A DNA stretch of 64,000 bases from Candidatus Peregrinibacteria bacterium GW2011_GWC2_39_14 (GTDB lineage Bacteria > Patescibacteriota > Gracilibacteria > UBA1369 > UBA12463). Shown here in pieces: positions 8,494 through 16,850 of this stretch. The translations under genes were made by a program, and so were the position numbers. Numbering within the stretch: position 1 is the stretch's first letter; every line of letters begins with the position of its first letter. The stretch spans positions 118,649 through 182,648 of the forward strand of contig LBWJ01000005.1 in assembly GCA_000993595.1 (NCBI GenBank). Reading direction: 5' to 3'. The notes below the pieces were generated by a model, which saw only the letters and a list, made by a program, of their open reading frames with translations, ran no database searches and had not been told where the DNA came from.

Positions 8494-9801
8494 ATGATGA
8501 AAATAATTATTCGCTGCCAATTAGCTCTACTCGGTATATTAACAGCTTCAGCAGCTCTCCTTGTTGTTCCGCAAATATCTTATGATCCCTTCGAATATCC
8601 GAAAGCATTATTCTTTATTATAATAACGGTTTTATTAAGCGTTTTGACGCTTATACATTGGATTTATAGCGGTATGCATTTTTCAATTAAGCACATACCT
8701 TTGGAAATAAAATTGTTGGGTTTTATTGTGATCGCCGAACTTCTGGCGTTTATTTTTTCAGTTGATAGAGCGACTTCTTTGGCGGGCGCATCTTATCGTT
8801 TTCAAGGATTAATAATTCAACTTGTTACGATTATTTATTTTCTAAACGCCGTTTATATTTTTCCAAAACTCGAAAATTCGGATCGTACAGATTTTTTTAA
8901 ATGGTTGATCGGACTTTCTGTTGTGGCTGCGTGTTTAGCGTTTATTCCATGCTTTATCGATATTCGAATTTTCTCACTTTCGAATTTCGATAACAGGCTT
9001 TACGGGACACTTGGAAACCCAAATTATCTTGCAATATTATTAATAGCAATTATTCCCTTTTTTGGTTTATTTTCAGAATTCAAATCCAAAATTTCACGCG
9101 TTTTAATTGCCATCGGTTTGTTGATTACACTTATAACGCTTTTTCTAACCGGTTCAAGAAGTGCTTGGGTTGCATCGATTTTTGCCTTATTGATCGCATC
9201 TATCTTGGTTATCGTCAAAAAGAAAAAATATAAAATGCTTGCGATTGTGCTTATTATAATTTTTATTTCAGTTGGAGTTTTCACATTTCAGAAATATCAA
9301 AATACACAAATTTTTCACAGACTTTCAATGACAGAAGACAATGTCGGCTCTGTCACAACGCGTCTTTATCTGCAAAAAGCGGGTCTTGAGCTTTTCACAA
9401 AACATCCGATTTTTGGCATAGGTCAGGAAACGATTGCCGGTCAAATTGAGCCTTATCTTCCGGAATATTTAAAATCAAACGATATTTTTTATATTGATCG
9501 CACTCATAATGAATTCCTTGATATTCTAGTTACACAAGGCCTCGCGGGGCTTATTGCATACATGACATTTTGGATTGTTTTGCTTTGGAATGCGATAAAA
9601 AATTATTTAAATATGCACGACTCAAATGCAATTTACGAAAAAATTCTTCTTTTCGCGATTACAGCAATCATCGCAATTCACACAAATTACGCCATGAACT
9701 TCGCAACCATATCAGGAAATATACTTTTATATTTATTTGCAGGCTATGTTGTAACAAACAAGGTGTATAATAAGAACAATAATTTAAACAAAACAAAATG
9801 A
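8494..9801 (+). CDS. O-antigen ligase/polymerase-like membrane protein (Wzy_C)
   Basis: This 435-residue protein has roughly 10-12 membrane helices and a large extracytoplasmic loop. The motifs GNPNYLA, TGSRSAWVA and, near residue 335, DRTHNEFLDILVTQGLAGL are typical of the WaaL/Wzy_C superfamily, which transfers or polymerises lipid-linked glycans. It sits directly after a flippase and overlaps the next gene by 4 bp (ATGA), so the three genes are probably one transcript. A second member of the family is at 58963-60336. Whether it acts as ligase, polymerase or protein glycosyltransferase cannot be decided here. Confidence 0.85.
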   Translation: MMKIIIRCQLALLGILTASAALLVVPQISYDPFEYPKALFFIIITVLLSVLTLIHWIYSGMHFSIKHIPLEIKLLGFIVIAELLAFIFSVDRATSLAGASYRFQGLIIQLVTIIYFLNAVYIFPKLENSDRTDFFKWLIGLSVVAACLAFIPCFIDIRIFSLSNFDNRLYGTLGNPNYLAILLIAIIPFFGLFSEFKSKISRVLIAIGLLITLITLFLTGSRSAWVASIFALLIASILVIVKKKKYKMLAIVLIIIFISVGVFTFQKYQNTQIFHRLSMTEDNVGSVTTRLYLQKAGLELFTKHPIFGIGQETIAGQIEPYLPEYLKSNDIFYIDRTHNEFLDILVTQGLAGLIAYMTFWIVLLWNAIKNYLNMHDSNAIYEKILLFAITAIIAIHTNYAMNFATISGNILLYLFAGYVVTNKVYNKNNNLNKTK

Positions 9802-10196
9802 AAAAAATCCTCATTTTAGCAACAATTTCCGTTCTACTTTTCACGGGAATTAGCGTAGGTTATGCCAGTTCTCCGGTTTCTTCGACTGCTTTAGTGCAAC
9901 TACCGGCACCATTAATTGCTCCATTTAAAGATGTAAAAACCACAGATTATTTTGCTCCATACGTAGATGAATTAAAAGCAGAAGGGGTTATTGGCGGATA
10001 TTCAAACGGTACATTCAAGCCCAGCGGTACTTTAAACAGAGCTGAATTTGCAACAGCATTGGGAAGATCAAATGCGATAATAAATGGAAAAATACAAAAT
10101 CTCATGACTGTTATCTGTGGTGGTTTTAAGACAACGGACTTCTCAAACGAAGACGCCAAAAATAAATTTACTGCTTTGTGTGCGACAGGATTATAA
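9798..10196 (+). CDS. Small secreted protein with one SLH domain
   Basis: This is a 132-residue protein with a signal peptide (about 1-24, MKKILILATISVLLFTGISV). One S-layer homology domain spans about residues 43-95: PFKDVKTTDYFAPYVDELKA, then a GVIGGYSNGTFKPSGTLNRA-type segment. SLH domains usually occur in threes and bind cell-wall polymer; only one is present, followed by about 35 residues, so this may be a truncated or minimal form. The start overlaps the stop of the ligase-like gene by 4 bp, suggesting translational coupling and a role at the same cell surface. Its end lies 6 bp from the convergent murD end. Confidence 0.8.
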   Translation: MKKILILATISVLLFTGISVGYASSPVSSTALVQLPAPLIAPFKDVKTTDYFAPYVDELKAEGVIGGYSNGTFKPSGTLNRAEFATALGRSNAIINGKIQNLMTVICGGFKTTDFSNEDAKNKFTALCATGL

Positions 10197-10202
10197 AGCA
10201 AG

Positions 10203-11567
10203 CTATCTAAAGCTCCTCACGATTTCCTTGAACTTCTTTCCCCTTTCTTTGTAGTTTTTAAACATATCAAAGCTCGCCGCAGCAGGACTCATTGCAACGA
10301 CCCATCCGGTTTTAGCTCTAATATAAGCCTCAAAAACAGCATCATCAAAATTATCTCGCCTGATTAATAAAAGAATTCGTGCAGATTTTTCGAAACTTTT
10401 TCCGCTTTTTTTCTCGCCATATTTTTTTTCCGCTTTCAAAATCGCCTCTTCAATTCGATCCGCCATTTGTCCGATTAGAATTACAATTTTCAGATTTTTT
10501 TGCGCAACAATTTCTTTTCCAAGTTCCGTGAAATCAGAAAATTTTTCACTACCACCTGCAATCAAAATCATATTATTTTCCGGGAAAGATTTAATCGCCG
10601 CAATTGTTGAAGGTGGGTTTGTTGAGAACGAATCATTATAATATTTCACACCACTTATTTCCTCAACAAATTCAAGGCGGTGTTCCAGTCCATGCCACGT
10701 CTCCAAGGTCTTTATCATGCGGTTTTTTGGCACTTTCAAAATTTCACAAACCGCAACTGCGGGCGCAACATTTTCCAGATTATGTGGTCCGGGAAGTGCA
10801 ATTTTTATATCTCCAAATTTCTTTTTTACATCTTTTGCGCTAATAAAAATCTTCTTCGCTTTTGTTAATTTTGCATACTTTTTATTATACGGATAATCTT
10901 TATTAAAAATCGCATAATCACCCGTTTTTTGATATTTAACAATTGCTTCTTTTGCTTTTAAATATTCCGCAACATTTTTATGATAATCCATGTGATCGGA
11001 CGTTGTATTTAAGATAACAGCAATGTGCGGACTCATTTCCAAGTCTTGCATTTGAAAGCTCGATAATTCCAAAATCACAATTGAGTTTTTGTTTAGCTTA
11101 TCAAGGAATTCAATTGCTGGTACGCCAATATTTCCACCAAGAAAAATGCTATTTTTTTTGCCGCCATTGTCCGCATTTTCCAAAATTTTCGTAATTAACG
11201 TTGCAGTCGTCCCCTTTCCTTTTGTCCCTGTCACACCAATGATTTTGCACGGACATTTTTCAAAAAATAATTTTGTAGCACTGGAAATTTCAACTCCCAC
11301 TTTTTTAGCTTTTTGAATTTCCAGATCAAGATATTTTACTCCAGGGCTTCTAAAAACCACATCAAAATCACTCAAATTTTTCAAATAATTTTTTCCAAGG
11401 CGCAGTTTAACTTTCGGCACCTTCCCGCCCTTGCCTTCCGCATCTTCCAGGCTTTCTTTCTGATCGCAAATCGTAATATCTTTAAATCCGTGCGCATTTA
11501 AATATTCATAGAGCGCAACTCCCTCTGTTCCATATCCGAGAATCGCTATTTTATCAGTTTTTTGCAT
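10203..11567 (-). CDS. murD: UDP-N-acetylmuramoylalanine--D-glutamate ligase
   Basis: MurD adds D-glutamate to UDP-MurNAc-L-Ala in cytoplasmic peptidoglycan precursor synthesis. The 454-residue protein shows an N-terminal Rossmann-like domain (IAILGYGTEGVALY), the ATP-binding loop GVTGTKGKGTT (111-121), the Mur-ligase segments ILELSSFQMQDLE and DHMDYHKNVAEYLKAKE, and the C-terminal-domain entry YNDSFSTNPPSTIAAI. The length is normal. A palindromic repeat lies just upstream (11584-11632), between murD and the divergent rnj. Together with murA at 46-47 kb, it shows the organism makes peptidoglycan. Confidence 0.96.
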   Translation of the reverse strand: MQKTDKIAILGYGTEGVALYEYLNAHGFKDITICDQKESLEDAEGKGGKVPKVKLRLGKNYLKNLSDFDVVFRSPGVKYLDLEIQKAKKVGVEISSATKLFFEKCPCKIIGVTGTKGKGTTATLITKILENADNGGKKNSIFLGGNIGVPAIEFLDKLNKNSIVILELSSFQMQDLEMSPHIAVILNTTSDHMDYHKNVAEYLKAKEAIVKYQKTGDYAIFNKDYPYNKKYAKLTKAKKIFISAKDVKKKFGDIKIALPGPHNLENVAPAVAVCEILKVPKNRMIKTLETWHGLEHRLEFVEEISGVKYYNDSFSTNPPSTIAAIKSFPENNMILIAGGSEKFSDFTELGKEIVAQKNLKIVILIGQMADRIEEAILKAEKKYGEKKSGKSFEKSARILLLIRRDNFDDAVFEAYIRAKTGWVVAMSPAAASFDMFKNYKERGKKFKEIVRSFR

Positions 11568-11580
11568 ATCTCAATTCTAA

Positions 11581-11633
11581 CACGGGGACGGAGGTATATC
11601 GATACATTTTAGGTCGTCCAACCTCCGTCCCCG
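11581..11633. repeat. 49-bp palindromic repeat, copy 4
   Basis: The core is 11584-11632: perfect 12-bp arms at 11584-11595 and 11621-11632 with a 25-bp centre. It lies in the divergent region between murD (minus) and rnj (plus), about 14 bp upstream of the murD start. Confidence 0.92.
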
Positions 11634-11658
11634 CTTGCGCCCCGCTATTATTTCGTGA

Positions 11659-11664
11659 TATAAT
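11659..11664 (+). promoter_or_regulatory. -10 promoter element of rnj
   Basis: A perfect TATAAT lies 9 bp before the rnj ATG (11674). A transcript starting about 7 bases downstream would have a leader of only a few bases, so rnj may be read from a nearly leaderless mRNA. No good -35 box is visible. Confidence 0.5.
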
Positions 11665-11673
11665 ATAAGTGTT

Positions 11674-13686
11674 ATGGACAACATTGATAGATGGATGGAC
11701 AAGAACAATATAAGAGTTAACAAGATAAAAATGAGTAAAATCGAAGGGGTGCACAGCGCACCAAAAGTGTCAGTGACGCAAAAAGCGCCATTGGCACAAA
11801 AACAGCATAACGCAAACAAAATGCGTAATTTGCCAAAAAGAAATTTTAATAATAAAACGGCGTATAAACGTCCCGTGCGAATAATGCAACAGGCTAAGTT
11901 TGTTCAAAAAGACAAGCCAGCCGAAAGAGCAGTGCAAAGCGCACATCAACAAGGTGCGAGTTCGCAAGGTGCAAACCAGCAAACTGCGACTTTTCAAAAA
12001 GCGCCGTCTTCAAACTTCAAAAAAGGAGTTTTAAAAGTAATTCCACTCGGTGGTTTGAACGAAGTCGGCAAAAACATGATGGTCTTTGAATACGAACAAG
12101 ACATTGTAATCGTGGATATGGGCTTTCAATTCCCGGAAACAGACATGCCGGGCATCGATTATATTATTCCCGACGTTTCTTATCTCGACGATAAAAAACA
12201 CAGAATTCGCGGAATTTTAATCACACATGGTCACATGGACCACATTGGTGGCATCGCGTATTTAATTGAACGATTAAATTTTCCACCGGTTTTCGCAACA
12301 AAATTAACAGCAGGTTTCATAAATAAACAACTTGAAGAATTTGGCTTGGAAAAGCGCGTAAAGCTTCATACGTTTAATCCGGACAGCGCACTTTTAAGGC
12401 TCGGCAGATTTGAAGCAAGTTTTTTTCGAGTCAATCACAGTATTCCGGATGCAACAGCAATAGTTTTAAAAACTCCAATTGGTTCAATCGTTCACACGGG
12501 TGATTTTAAATTTGATGAATCCCCTGCTCGTGATCAAAAACCCGCGGATCTTCAAAGAATCGCGCAAATTGGTGCAAAAGGAATTCTTGCATTATTTTCC
12601 GAAAGCACAAACGCTCTCGAACCCGGTCATACAATGACAGAAACTTCGATCGGCATGAAAATTGCAGAACTTATCGAAAGCGCAAAGGGTCGCGTAATAA
12701 TCGCATCTTTTTCATCGCTTATTGGTCGCATTCAGCAAATTTTAGACATCGCAGCCAGGAATAATAAAAAAGTTTTCTTAAGCGGCAGAAGTATGGTTGA
12801 TAGCATCGAAATTGCTTCAAAACTTGGATACATTCATTATCCGAAAGATTTAATAAAAGACATTCGCACAGTCAGCAGTGTCGCAGACAAAGACGTGCTT
12901 ATTCTAACAACAGGAAGTCAGGGCGAAGATCATTCTTCCCTAAAACGAATCTCGGAAAAAGAGCATCAGCAAGTCAAAATCAGGCCGTTGGATACGGTTA
13001 TAATTTCTGCAAATCCGATTATCGGAAACGAGCGTGCGGTTGTCAGCGTCATCAACAATTTATCAAAGATGGGCGCAAAAGTTATTCACAATCGCAGTAT
13101 GGACGTTCACGTTTCCGGACATGGTTGTCAGGAAGATTTAAAAATGATGATCGACCTTATTCGACCAAAATATCTCATCCCAATTCATGGTGAATATTTT
13201 ATGAGACAGGCACATAAAATGCTTGGCCTTGAAATGGGCATGAAAGATGAGAATATAGTCCTTATCGAAAATGGCGACGTTCTCGAATTAACGCATGGTC
13301 GTGCACATTTCACAAATCAAAAATTAAGCCTCCAACACATTTTGATTGATGGATTTGGAGTCGGTGATATTGGCACGCAAATCTTAAACGAAAGAAAGCA
13401 AATGTCAGAAAATGGCATCGTTATGGTGCTTTTACCGGTTAATCCAAAAACGGGGAAATTGACCGGAGATCCGGATATTATTTCTCGCGGATTCGTTTTC
13501 TTAAAAAATTCCGAAAAAGTTGTCGATGAATTGGCAAAAACCGCCGCAAGTGCGTATCGCGAAATCACCAAGAAGCGCAGCGACTTGAAGCGTGGCGAAA
13601 TCAAACATTACATTTGCACCCAACTTGAAAAAGTTGCTATAAAACAGCTCGATAGAAAACCATTGATTCTCCCAATAATCATATGA
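11674..13686 (+). CDS. rnj: Ribonuclease J with long N-terminal extension
   Basis: RNase J is a metallo-beta-lactamase/beta-CASP nuclease for mRNA decay and rRNA maturation in the cytoplasm. The 670-residue protein has the metal motif HGHMDH at 185-190, then HTGDFKFDESP, and beta-CASP signatures such as TTGSQGE and IPIHGEYFMRQAHKMLG, plus the C-terminal domain. The conserved part starts at about residue 118 (GVLKVIPLGGLNEVGKNMM). The first 117 residues are an extension rich in Lys, Arg, Gln and Ala, likely disordered and possibly RNA-binding. Internal ATGs exist at residues 8 and 20, so the exact start is uncertain. The stop overlaps the next gene by 4 bp. Confidence 0.95.
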   Translation: MDNIDRWMDKNNIRVNKIKMSKIEGVHSAPKVSVTQKAPLAQKQHNANKMRNLPKRNFNNKTAYKRPVRIMQQAKFVQKDKPAERAVQSAHQQGASSQGANQQTATFQKAPSSNFKKGVLKVIPLGGLNEVGKNMMVFEYEQDIVIVDMGFQFPETDMPGIDYIIPDVSYLDDKKHRIRGILITHGHMDHIGGIAYLIERLNFPPVFATKLTAGFINKQLEEFGLEKRVKLHTFNPDSALLRLGRFEASFFRVNHSIPDATAIVLKTPIGSIVHTGDFKFDESPARDQKPADLQRIAQIGAKGILALFSESTNALEPGHTMTETSIGMKIAELIESAKGRVIIASFSSLIGRIQQILDIAARNNKKVFLSGRSMVDSIEIASKLGYIHYPKDLIKDIRTVSSVADKDVLILTTGSQGEDHSSLKRISEKEHQQVKIRPLDTVIISANPIIGNERAVVSVINNLSKMGAKVIHNRSMDVHVSGHGCQEDLKMMIDLIRPKYLIPIHGEYFMRQAHKMLGLEMGMKDENIVLIENGDVLELTHGRAHFTNQKLSLQHILIDGFGVGDIGTQILNERKQMSENGIVMVLLPVNPKTGKLTGDPDIISRGFVFLKNSEKVVDELAKTAASAYREITKKRSDLKRGEIKHYICTQLEKVAIKQLDRKPLILPIII

Positions 13687-14027
13687 AAAGATTAGATTTG
13701 CAGGATCAGGATCCACTGGAGGTGGAATTGGATAGAGGCCAAAATATTCTTTTAGACCCAACTCACGATGGTCTGCGTTGCTATTCCTATAAGACTAAAT
13801 CTAATACGGAAGCATTGATAAAGCTGCAAGATTTAATGGCTAGAAAGCAGCCAAGTAGTCAAGGTCACGATACAGCATATTTTAATTTGGCTGGAGTCGA
13901 AGCATCAGTGAACATAACCAATGGCGGAATAATGGTTATACAATTTTACTTTAGAGAAAGAACCGATGAAGTTGTAACGAAAATCACCGAGTTTTGCACT
14001 CTTTTGCAAGAAGTTGGTATAATCTGA
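13683..14027 (+). CDS. Hypothetical protein coupled to rnj
   Basis: This is a 114-residue protein beginning MKRLDLQDQDPLEVELDRGQ. It is a mixed alpha/beta sequence without signal peptide, membrane segment or recognisable motif. The start overlaps the rnj stop (ATGA), so it is probably translated by coupling with rnj. The TATAAT used by the next gene lies inside its last codons. Function unknown. Confidence 0.65.
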   Translation: MKRLDLQDQDPLEVELDRGQNILLDPTHDGLRCYSYKTKSNTEALIKLQDLMARKQPSSQGHDTAYFNLAGVEASVNITNGGIMVIQFYFRERTDEVVTKITEFCTLLQEVGII

Positions 14028-14032
14028 TCATG
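14018..14032 (+). promoter_or_regulatory. Extended -10 promoter giving a leaderless start (P1)
   Basis: TGG-TATAAT (hexamer 14018-14023) is followed by exactly six bases and then the ATG at 14030. The expected transcription start is at or next to the A of the ATG, so the mRNA would be leaderless. The same spacing recurs before the paralogs at 22188, 25403 and 27693. Confidence 0.6.
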
Positions 14033-15625
14033 AAAACCTGCCTTAATTGTGCACAACCTTTCGAAGTCGATTCCAAGGACGCCGAATTTTATAATAAAAT
14101 CCAAGTTCCAGCTCCTTCTATTTGTCCGACTTGCCGTTATCAACGCCGCCTCGCCGTCCGCAATGAATCCAGTCTGTATGCCAGAAAATGCGATTTATGC
14201 GGTAAAGATGTTATTGCAATTTATTCTTCAGATAAACCTTTCAAGCAATTTTGTAATGAATGTTTTTTCGGCGATAAATGGGACGCAAAAGACTATGGTC
14301 GCGACTTTGATTTCACAAAACCATTTTTTGAGCAATTCGCAGATCTTCAAAATTCCGTTCCACGTCTTAATACCGGAAGTCTAAATAATGTGAATTCCGA
14401 ATACACAAATTTTTCTAGCGATTGCAAAAATTGCTACATGACAATTGCCTCGGAAAAGGCTGAGGATTGCTATTATTGCAAGCTCGCGCAGACCAATAAA
14501 AATTGCTGTGACTCGGATTATTTATGGGACTCCGAGCTTTGTTATGACTGCGTAAATATTCATAATTGCTATCACTGCACTGGACTCGTTCAATCCCAAA
14601 ACTGCTCAGATTGTCTTTTTAGTTATGATTTAAAATCCTGCCAAAATTGCATTTTTTGCTACAATTTACGCAATCAAGAATATTCAATTTTTAATAAAAG
14701 CTATTCCAAAGAAGATTTTGAAAAAGCCAAAAAAGAGCTTAAATTAAACACAAAAGAGGGCTATAAAAAAGCATTTCACAATCTTCGCAAAATATTTTTA
14801 ACCGATTCAATTCATAAAGCTGCAGACATTATCAGTTGTGAAAATGTTTCCGGCGACAACCTTTCTCACTGCAAAAACAGCAAGCTTTGTTTTGATATGC
14901 AAGATACGGAAGAATGCGCGTACTGCGCGGAGGGCGACGCCAAATTCTGCTTCGATTGCAACAACATTTATTACAAACCCGAACTATCTTATGAAATCAT
15001 GTCCGCTCTTCAGATGTATAACTGCAAAACCTCTTATTACAGCCATTATTCAAATAATATTTCTTATTGTAGTGCTTGTTATTATTCATCGGATTTATTT
15101 GGTTGCATCAGTTTAAAGCGTGAAAAATTTTGCATTTTAAACAAGCAATATTCGGAAGAAGAATATCGTGCAATTATTCCGAAAATCATCGATCACATGA
15201 AGCGCACAAAAGAATACGGCGAATTTTTTCCAATCAAATTTTCACCGTTTGAATATAACGAAACTATTGCTATGGAATGGTGCCCAATTACGCGTGAACA
15301 AGCTCTTGAAAAAGGCTACAGATGGCGTGAAAAAGACGTTAAAGAATATGCAAAACCAATTTCAAAAGACATTCTTGCCTGCGAATTTTGCGGCAAAAAT
15401 TACAGGCTTGTAAATCAAGAAATTCAGTTTTATAAAACAATGCAGTTACCAACCCCTTCTCTTTGCTCGGGCTGTCGTCATAGCCAGAGATTTTTCTTTA
15501 AAAATCCTCGCAAAATCTGGGCCCAAAAATGCTCAAATTGCAGTGCGCAAATAGAGTCAACTTATCCGCCGGAAAGGCATCAAAAAGTCTTCTGCGAAAC
15601 CTGCTATTTAAAAACGGTCATCTAG
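14030..15625 (+). CDS. Cys-rich zinc-ribbon protein, paralog P1 (full length)
   Basis: This 531-residue protein has about 44 Cys (8%). It has six segments. (1) An N-terminal zinc ribbon: CLNC, CPTC, KCDLC and FCNEC pairs, then GDKWD. (2) A conserved FDF.KPFFEQFADL..VPR motif. (3) A Cys-rich solenoid-like stretch of C-x2-C units every 9-12 residues, ended by an NLRN.EYSIFNKSYSKEDF cap. (4) A helical linker. (5) A second Cys-rich stretch with a second cap, KFCILNKQYSEEEYR, then EYGEFFP and SPFEYNE. (6) A C-terminal ribbon (CEFC, CSGC, KCSNC, FCETC) that resembles the first. No signal peptide, so cytoplasmic. The frame is open upstream to 13994, but alignment with paralogs and the promoter favour ATG 14030. 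Function unknown; I believe related proteins are common in Patescibacteria (from memory). Confidence 0.88.
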   Translation: MKTCLNCAQPFEVDSKDAEFYNKIQVPAPSICPTCRYQRRLAVRNESSLYARKCDLCGKDVIAIYSSDKPFKQFCNECFFGDKWDAKDYGRDFDFTKPFFEQFADLQNSVPRLNTGSLNNVNSEYTNFSSDCKNCYMTIASEKAEDCYYCKLAQTNKNCCDSDYLWDSELCYDCVNIHNCYHCTGLVQSQNCSDCLFSYDLKSCQNCIFCYNLRNQEYSIFNKSYSKEDFEKAKKELKLNTKEGYKKAFHNLRKIFLTDSIHKAADIISCENVSGDNLSHCKNSKLCFDMQDTEECAYCAEGDAKFCFDCNNIYYKPELSYEIMSALQMYNCKTSYYSHYSNNISYCSACYYSSDLFGCISLKREKFCILNKQYSEEEYRAIIPKIIDHMKRTKEYGEFFPIKFSPFEYNETIAMEWCPITREQALEKGYRWREKDVKEYAKPISKDILACEFCGKNYRLVNQEIQFYKTMQLPTPSLCSGCRHSQRFFFKNPRKIWAQKCSNCSAQIESTYPPERHQKVFCETCYLKTVI

Positions 15626-15701
15626 GGGGTCGGAGGCAATTTTATTTTTTAAGCTCAAGTAAAAAAGCCTGAGCTCAAATTTATCGAGTGCCTCCGTCCC
15701 C
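15625..15701. repeat. Variant palindromic repeat (76 bp)
   Basis: The left arm GGGGTCGGAGGC starts at 15626 and the right arm GCCTCCGTCCCC ends at 15701, a core of 76 bp instead of 49. An inner stem AGCTCA/TGAGCT lies in the centre. The flank CGGAGGCAATTTTA after the left arm is shared with the half-copy at 25073, which marks a sub-type. It begins directly after the P1 stop codon. Confidence 0.8.
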
Positions 15702-15708
15702 ATACATT

Positions 15709-15735
15709 AAAAAAGGGCGAAATTTCTTCCGCCCT
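15709..15735 (-). terminator. Intrinsic terminator of the cupredoxin gene
   Basis: Read on the minus strand, AGGGCG and CGCCCT form a stem with a 10-base loop, followed by a run of six T. It lies 26 bp past the cupredoxin stop codon. Confidence 0.8.
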
Positions 15736-15760
15736 CCTTGTAAAATTTAACTATTTAGCT

Positions 15761-16648
15761 CTACCAGTTCTGATAATACGGATATGAGACAGTATTGTTG
15801 TTCCATCCATTATAGCCGACATAACCGCTTGTGCCATAAAAAGGCTGATAGTTGTGATTGCTTAAGCGGGAGTCGTATATGGAATTCACATATGGCCCGA
15901 CTGTTGGCCAAGAATGAGCTTGAACATATTGGTCGTATTCATTCATTGCGGAATGAAAATATGCTGAATTGTAATTGTAATTAGGTTCGTATTCAGGGTA
16001 TTGAACAGGTGCAACAACTACAGGCTGATAAACCGGCTGGTAGACAGGTTGATATACAGGCGTTGTTACAACCGGCTGATAAACTGGGTAGCTAGGCTGA
16101 TAATAAACAGCATCAGAGTTGTAATAATTATTGTTATAGTCATAGTCCGAATTATCTGAGACTCCATTTCCAACCACGACTTTTCCTGTCACAGATGGAT
16201 GAATTGAGCAGTGATAATAATAAGTTCCCGAATGCGCAAACATTTCTGAATAAACTCTTCCTGGGAATAAACTACCGGAATTGAATGTGTCAGAAACGAT
16301 TGAATGTGTTGCATCATCATTATTTGCCCAAACAACAGTATCGCCACGTTTAATATAAACCGTTGAAGGGACCAAGCCGTAGTGCGTTATATTTACGGTT
16401 GGATGATTCAACTGAATAGGCGCGACCACAGGTTCGTACGTTGGTTGATAATCAGGTGCATACACAGGCTCATCATACGCGACATAATCCGTATAAACGT
16501 TATATCCCGGATAATCCGTATTGTAGTTCACATAGTTGTTATCGTAATAATAAGCGTTTGCTTGGCCGATTTGTGCCGCTCCGGCAGTGAGCGTGATCGC
16601 AGCCAAAAGAGCAATGACGGCGACCATTGAAGCAATTTTTTTGAACAT
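15761..16648 (-). CDS. Secreted plastocyanin-like cupredoxin with Tyr/Pro-rich tail
   Basis: This 295-residue protein has a signal peptide (about 1-30). A Tyr-rich segment follows, then a single cupredoxin domain at about 83-160: NITHYGLVPSTVYIKRGDTV, DDATHSIV with ligand His115, and YYYHCSIHPSVTGKVVV with ligands Cys147 and His150. In amicyanin-type proteins the axial Met is at Cys+6; here that position is Val153, so the site lacks the usual fourth ligand. The C-terminal 130 residues are rich in Tyr, Pro, Gln and Asn, with YQPV repeats, likely disordered or wall-associated. It is a small electron carrier or copper binder by family. It lies opposite in direction to the zinc-ribbon cluster and has its own terminator. 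Confidence 0.88.
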   Translation of the reverse strand: MFKKIASMVAVIALLAAITLTAGAAQIGQANAYYYDNNYVNYNTDYPGYNVYTDYVAYDEPVYAPDYQPTYEPVVAPIQLNHPTVNITHYGLVPSTVYIKRGDTVVWANNDDATHSIVSDTFNSGSLFPGRVYSEMFAHSGTYYYHCSIHPSVTGKVVVGNGVSDNSDYDYNNNYYNSDAVYYQPSYPVYQPVVTTPVYQPVYQPVYQPVVVAPVQYPEYEPNYNYNSAYFHSAMNEYDQYVQAHSWPTVGPYVNSIYDSRLSNHNYQPFYGTSGYVGYNGWNNNTVSYPYYQNW

Positions 16649-16766
16649 AGTGTTTGGGGTTAAATGTATAAAATATACTTAAGGATAAATCATAGCCCTG
16701 TGTTTCGATTTAGTGCAAATTTAATCCCTTGATTTATATGATTTTTATGACGTTTTAAGCAAGAAT

Positions 16767-16819
16767 CCGGGGACGGAGGTATGGGCGCTCGAATTTGCTA
16801 TCTCAACCCCCGTCCCCGT
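16767..16819. repeat. 49-bp palindromic repeat, copy 5
   Basis: The core is 16769-16817. The left arm is GGGGACGGAGGT and the right arm ACCCCCGTCCCC, with one substitution that leaves a G-T wobble in the stem. The right arm is followed immediately by the promoter of P2. Confidence 0.88.
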
Positions 16820-16827
16820 GCTATAAT
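16820..16827 (+). promoter_or_regulatory. Extended -10 promoter of P2 beside a repeat arm
   Basis: TGC-TATAAT overlaps 16819-16827, directly after the right arm of the palindromic repeat. A start near 16834 would give a 17-base A/T-rich leader before the ATG at 16851, with no Shine-Dalgarno sequence. Confidence 0.5.
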
Positions 16828-16850
16828 TGCACCAGTTTAAAAACTTATTA

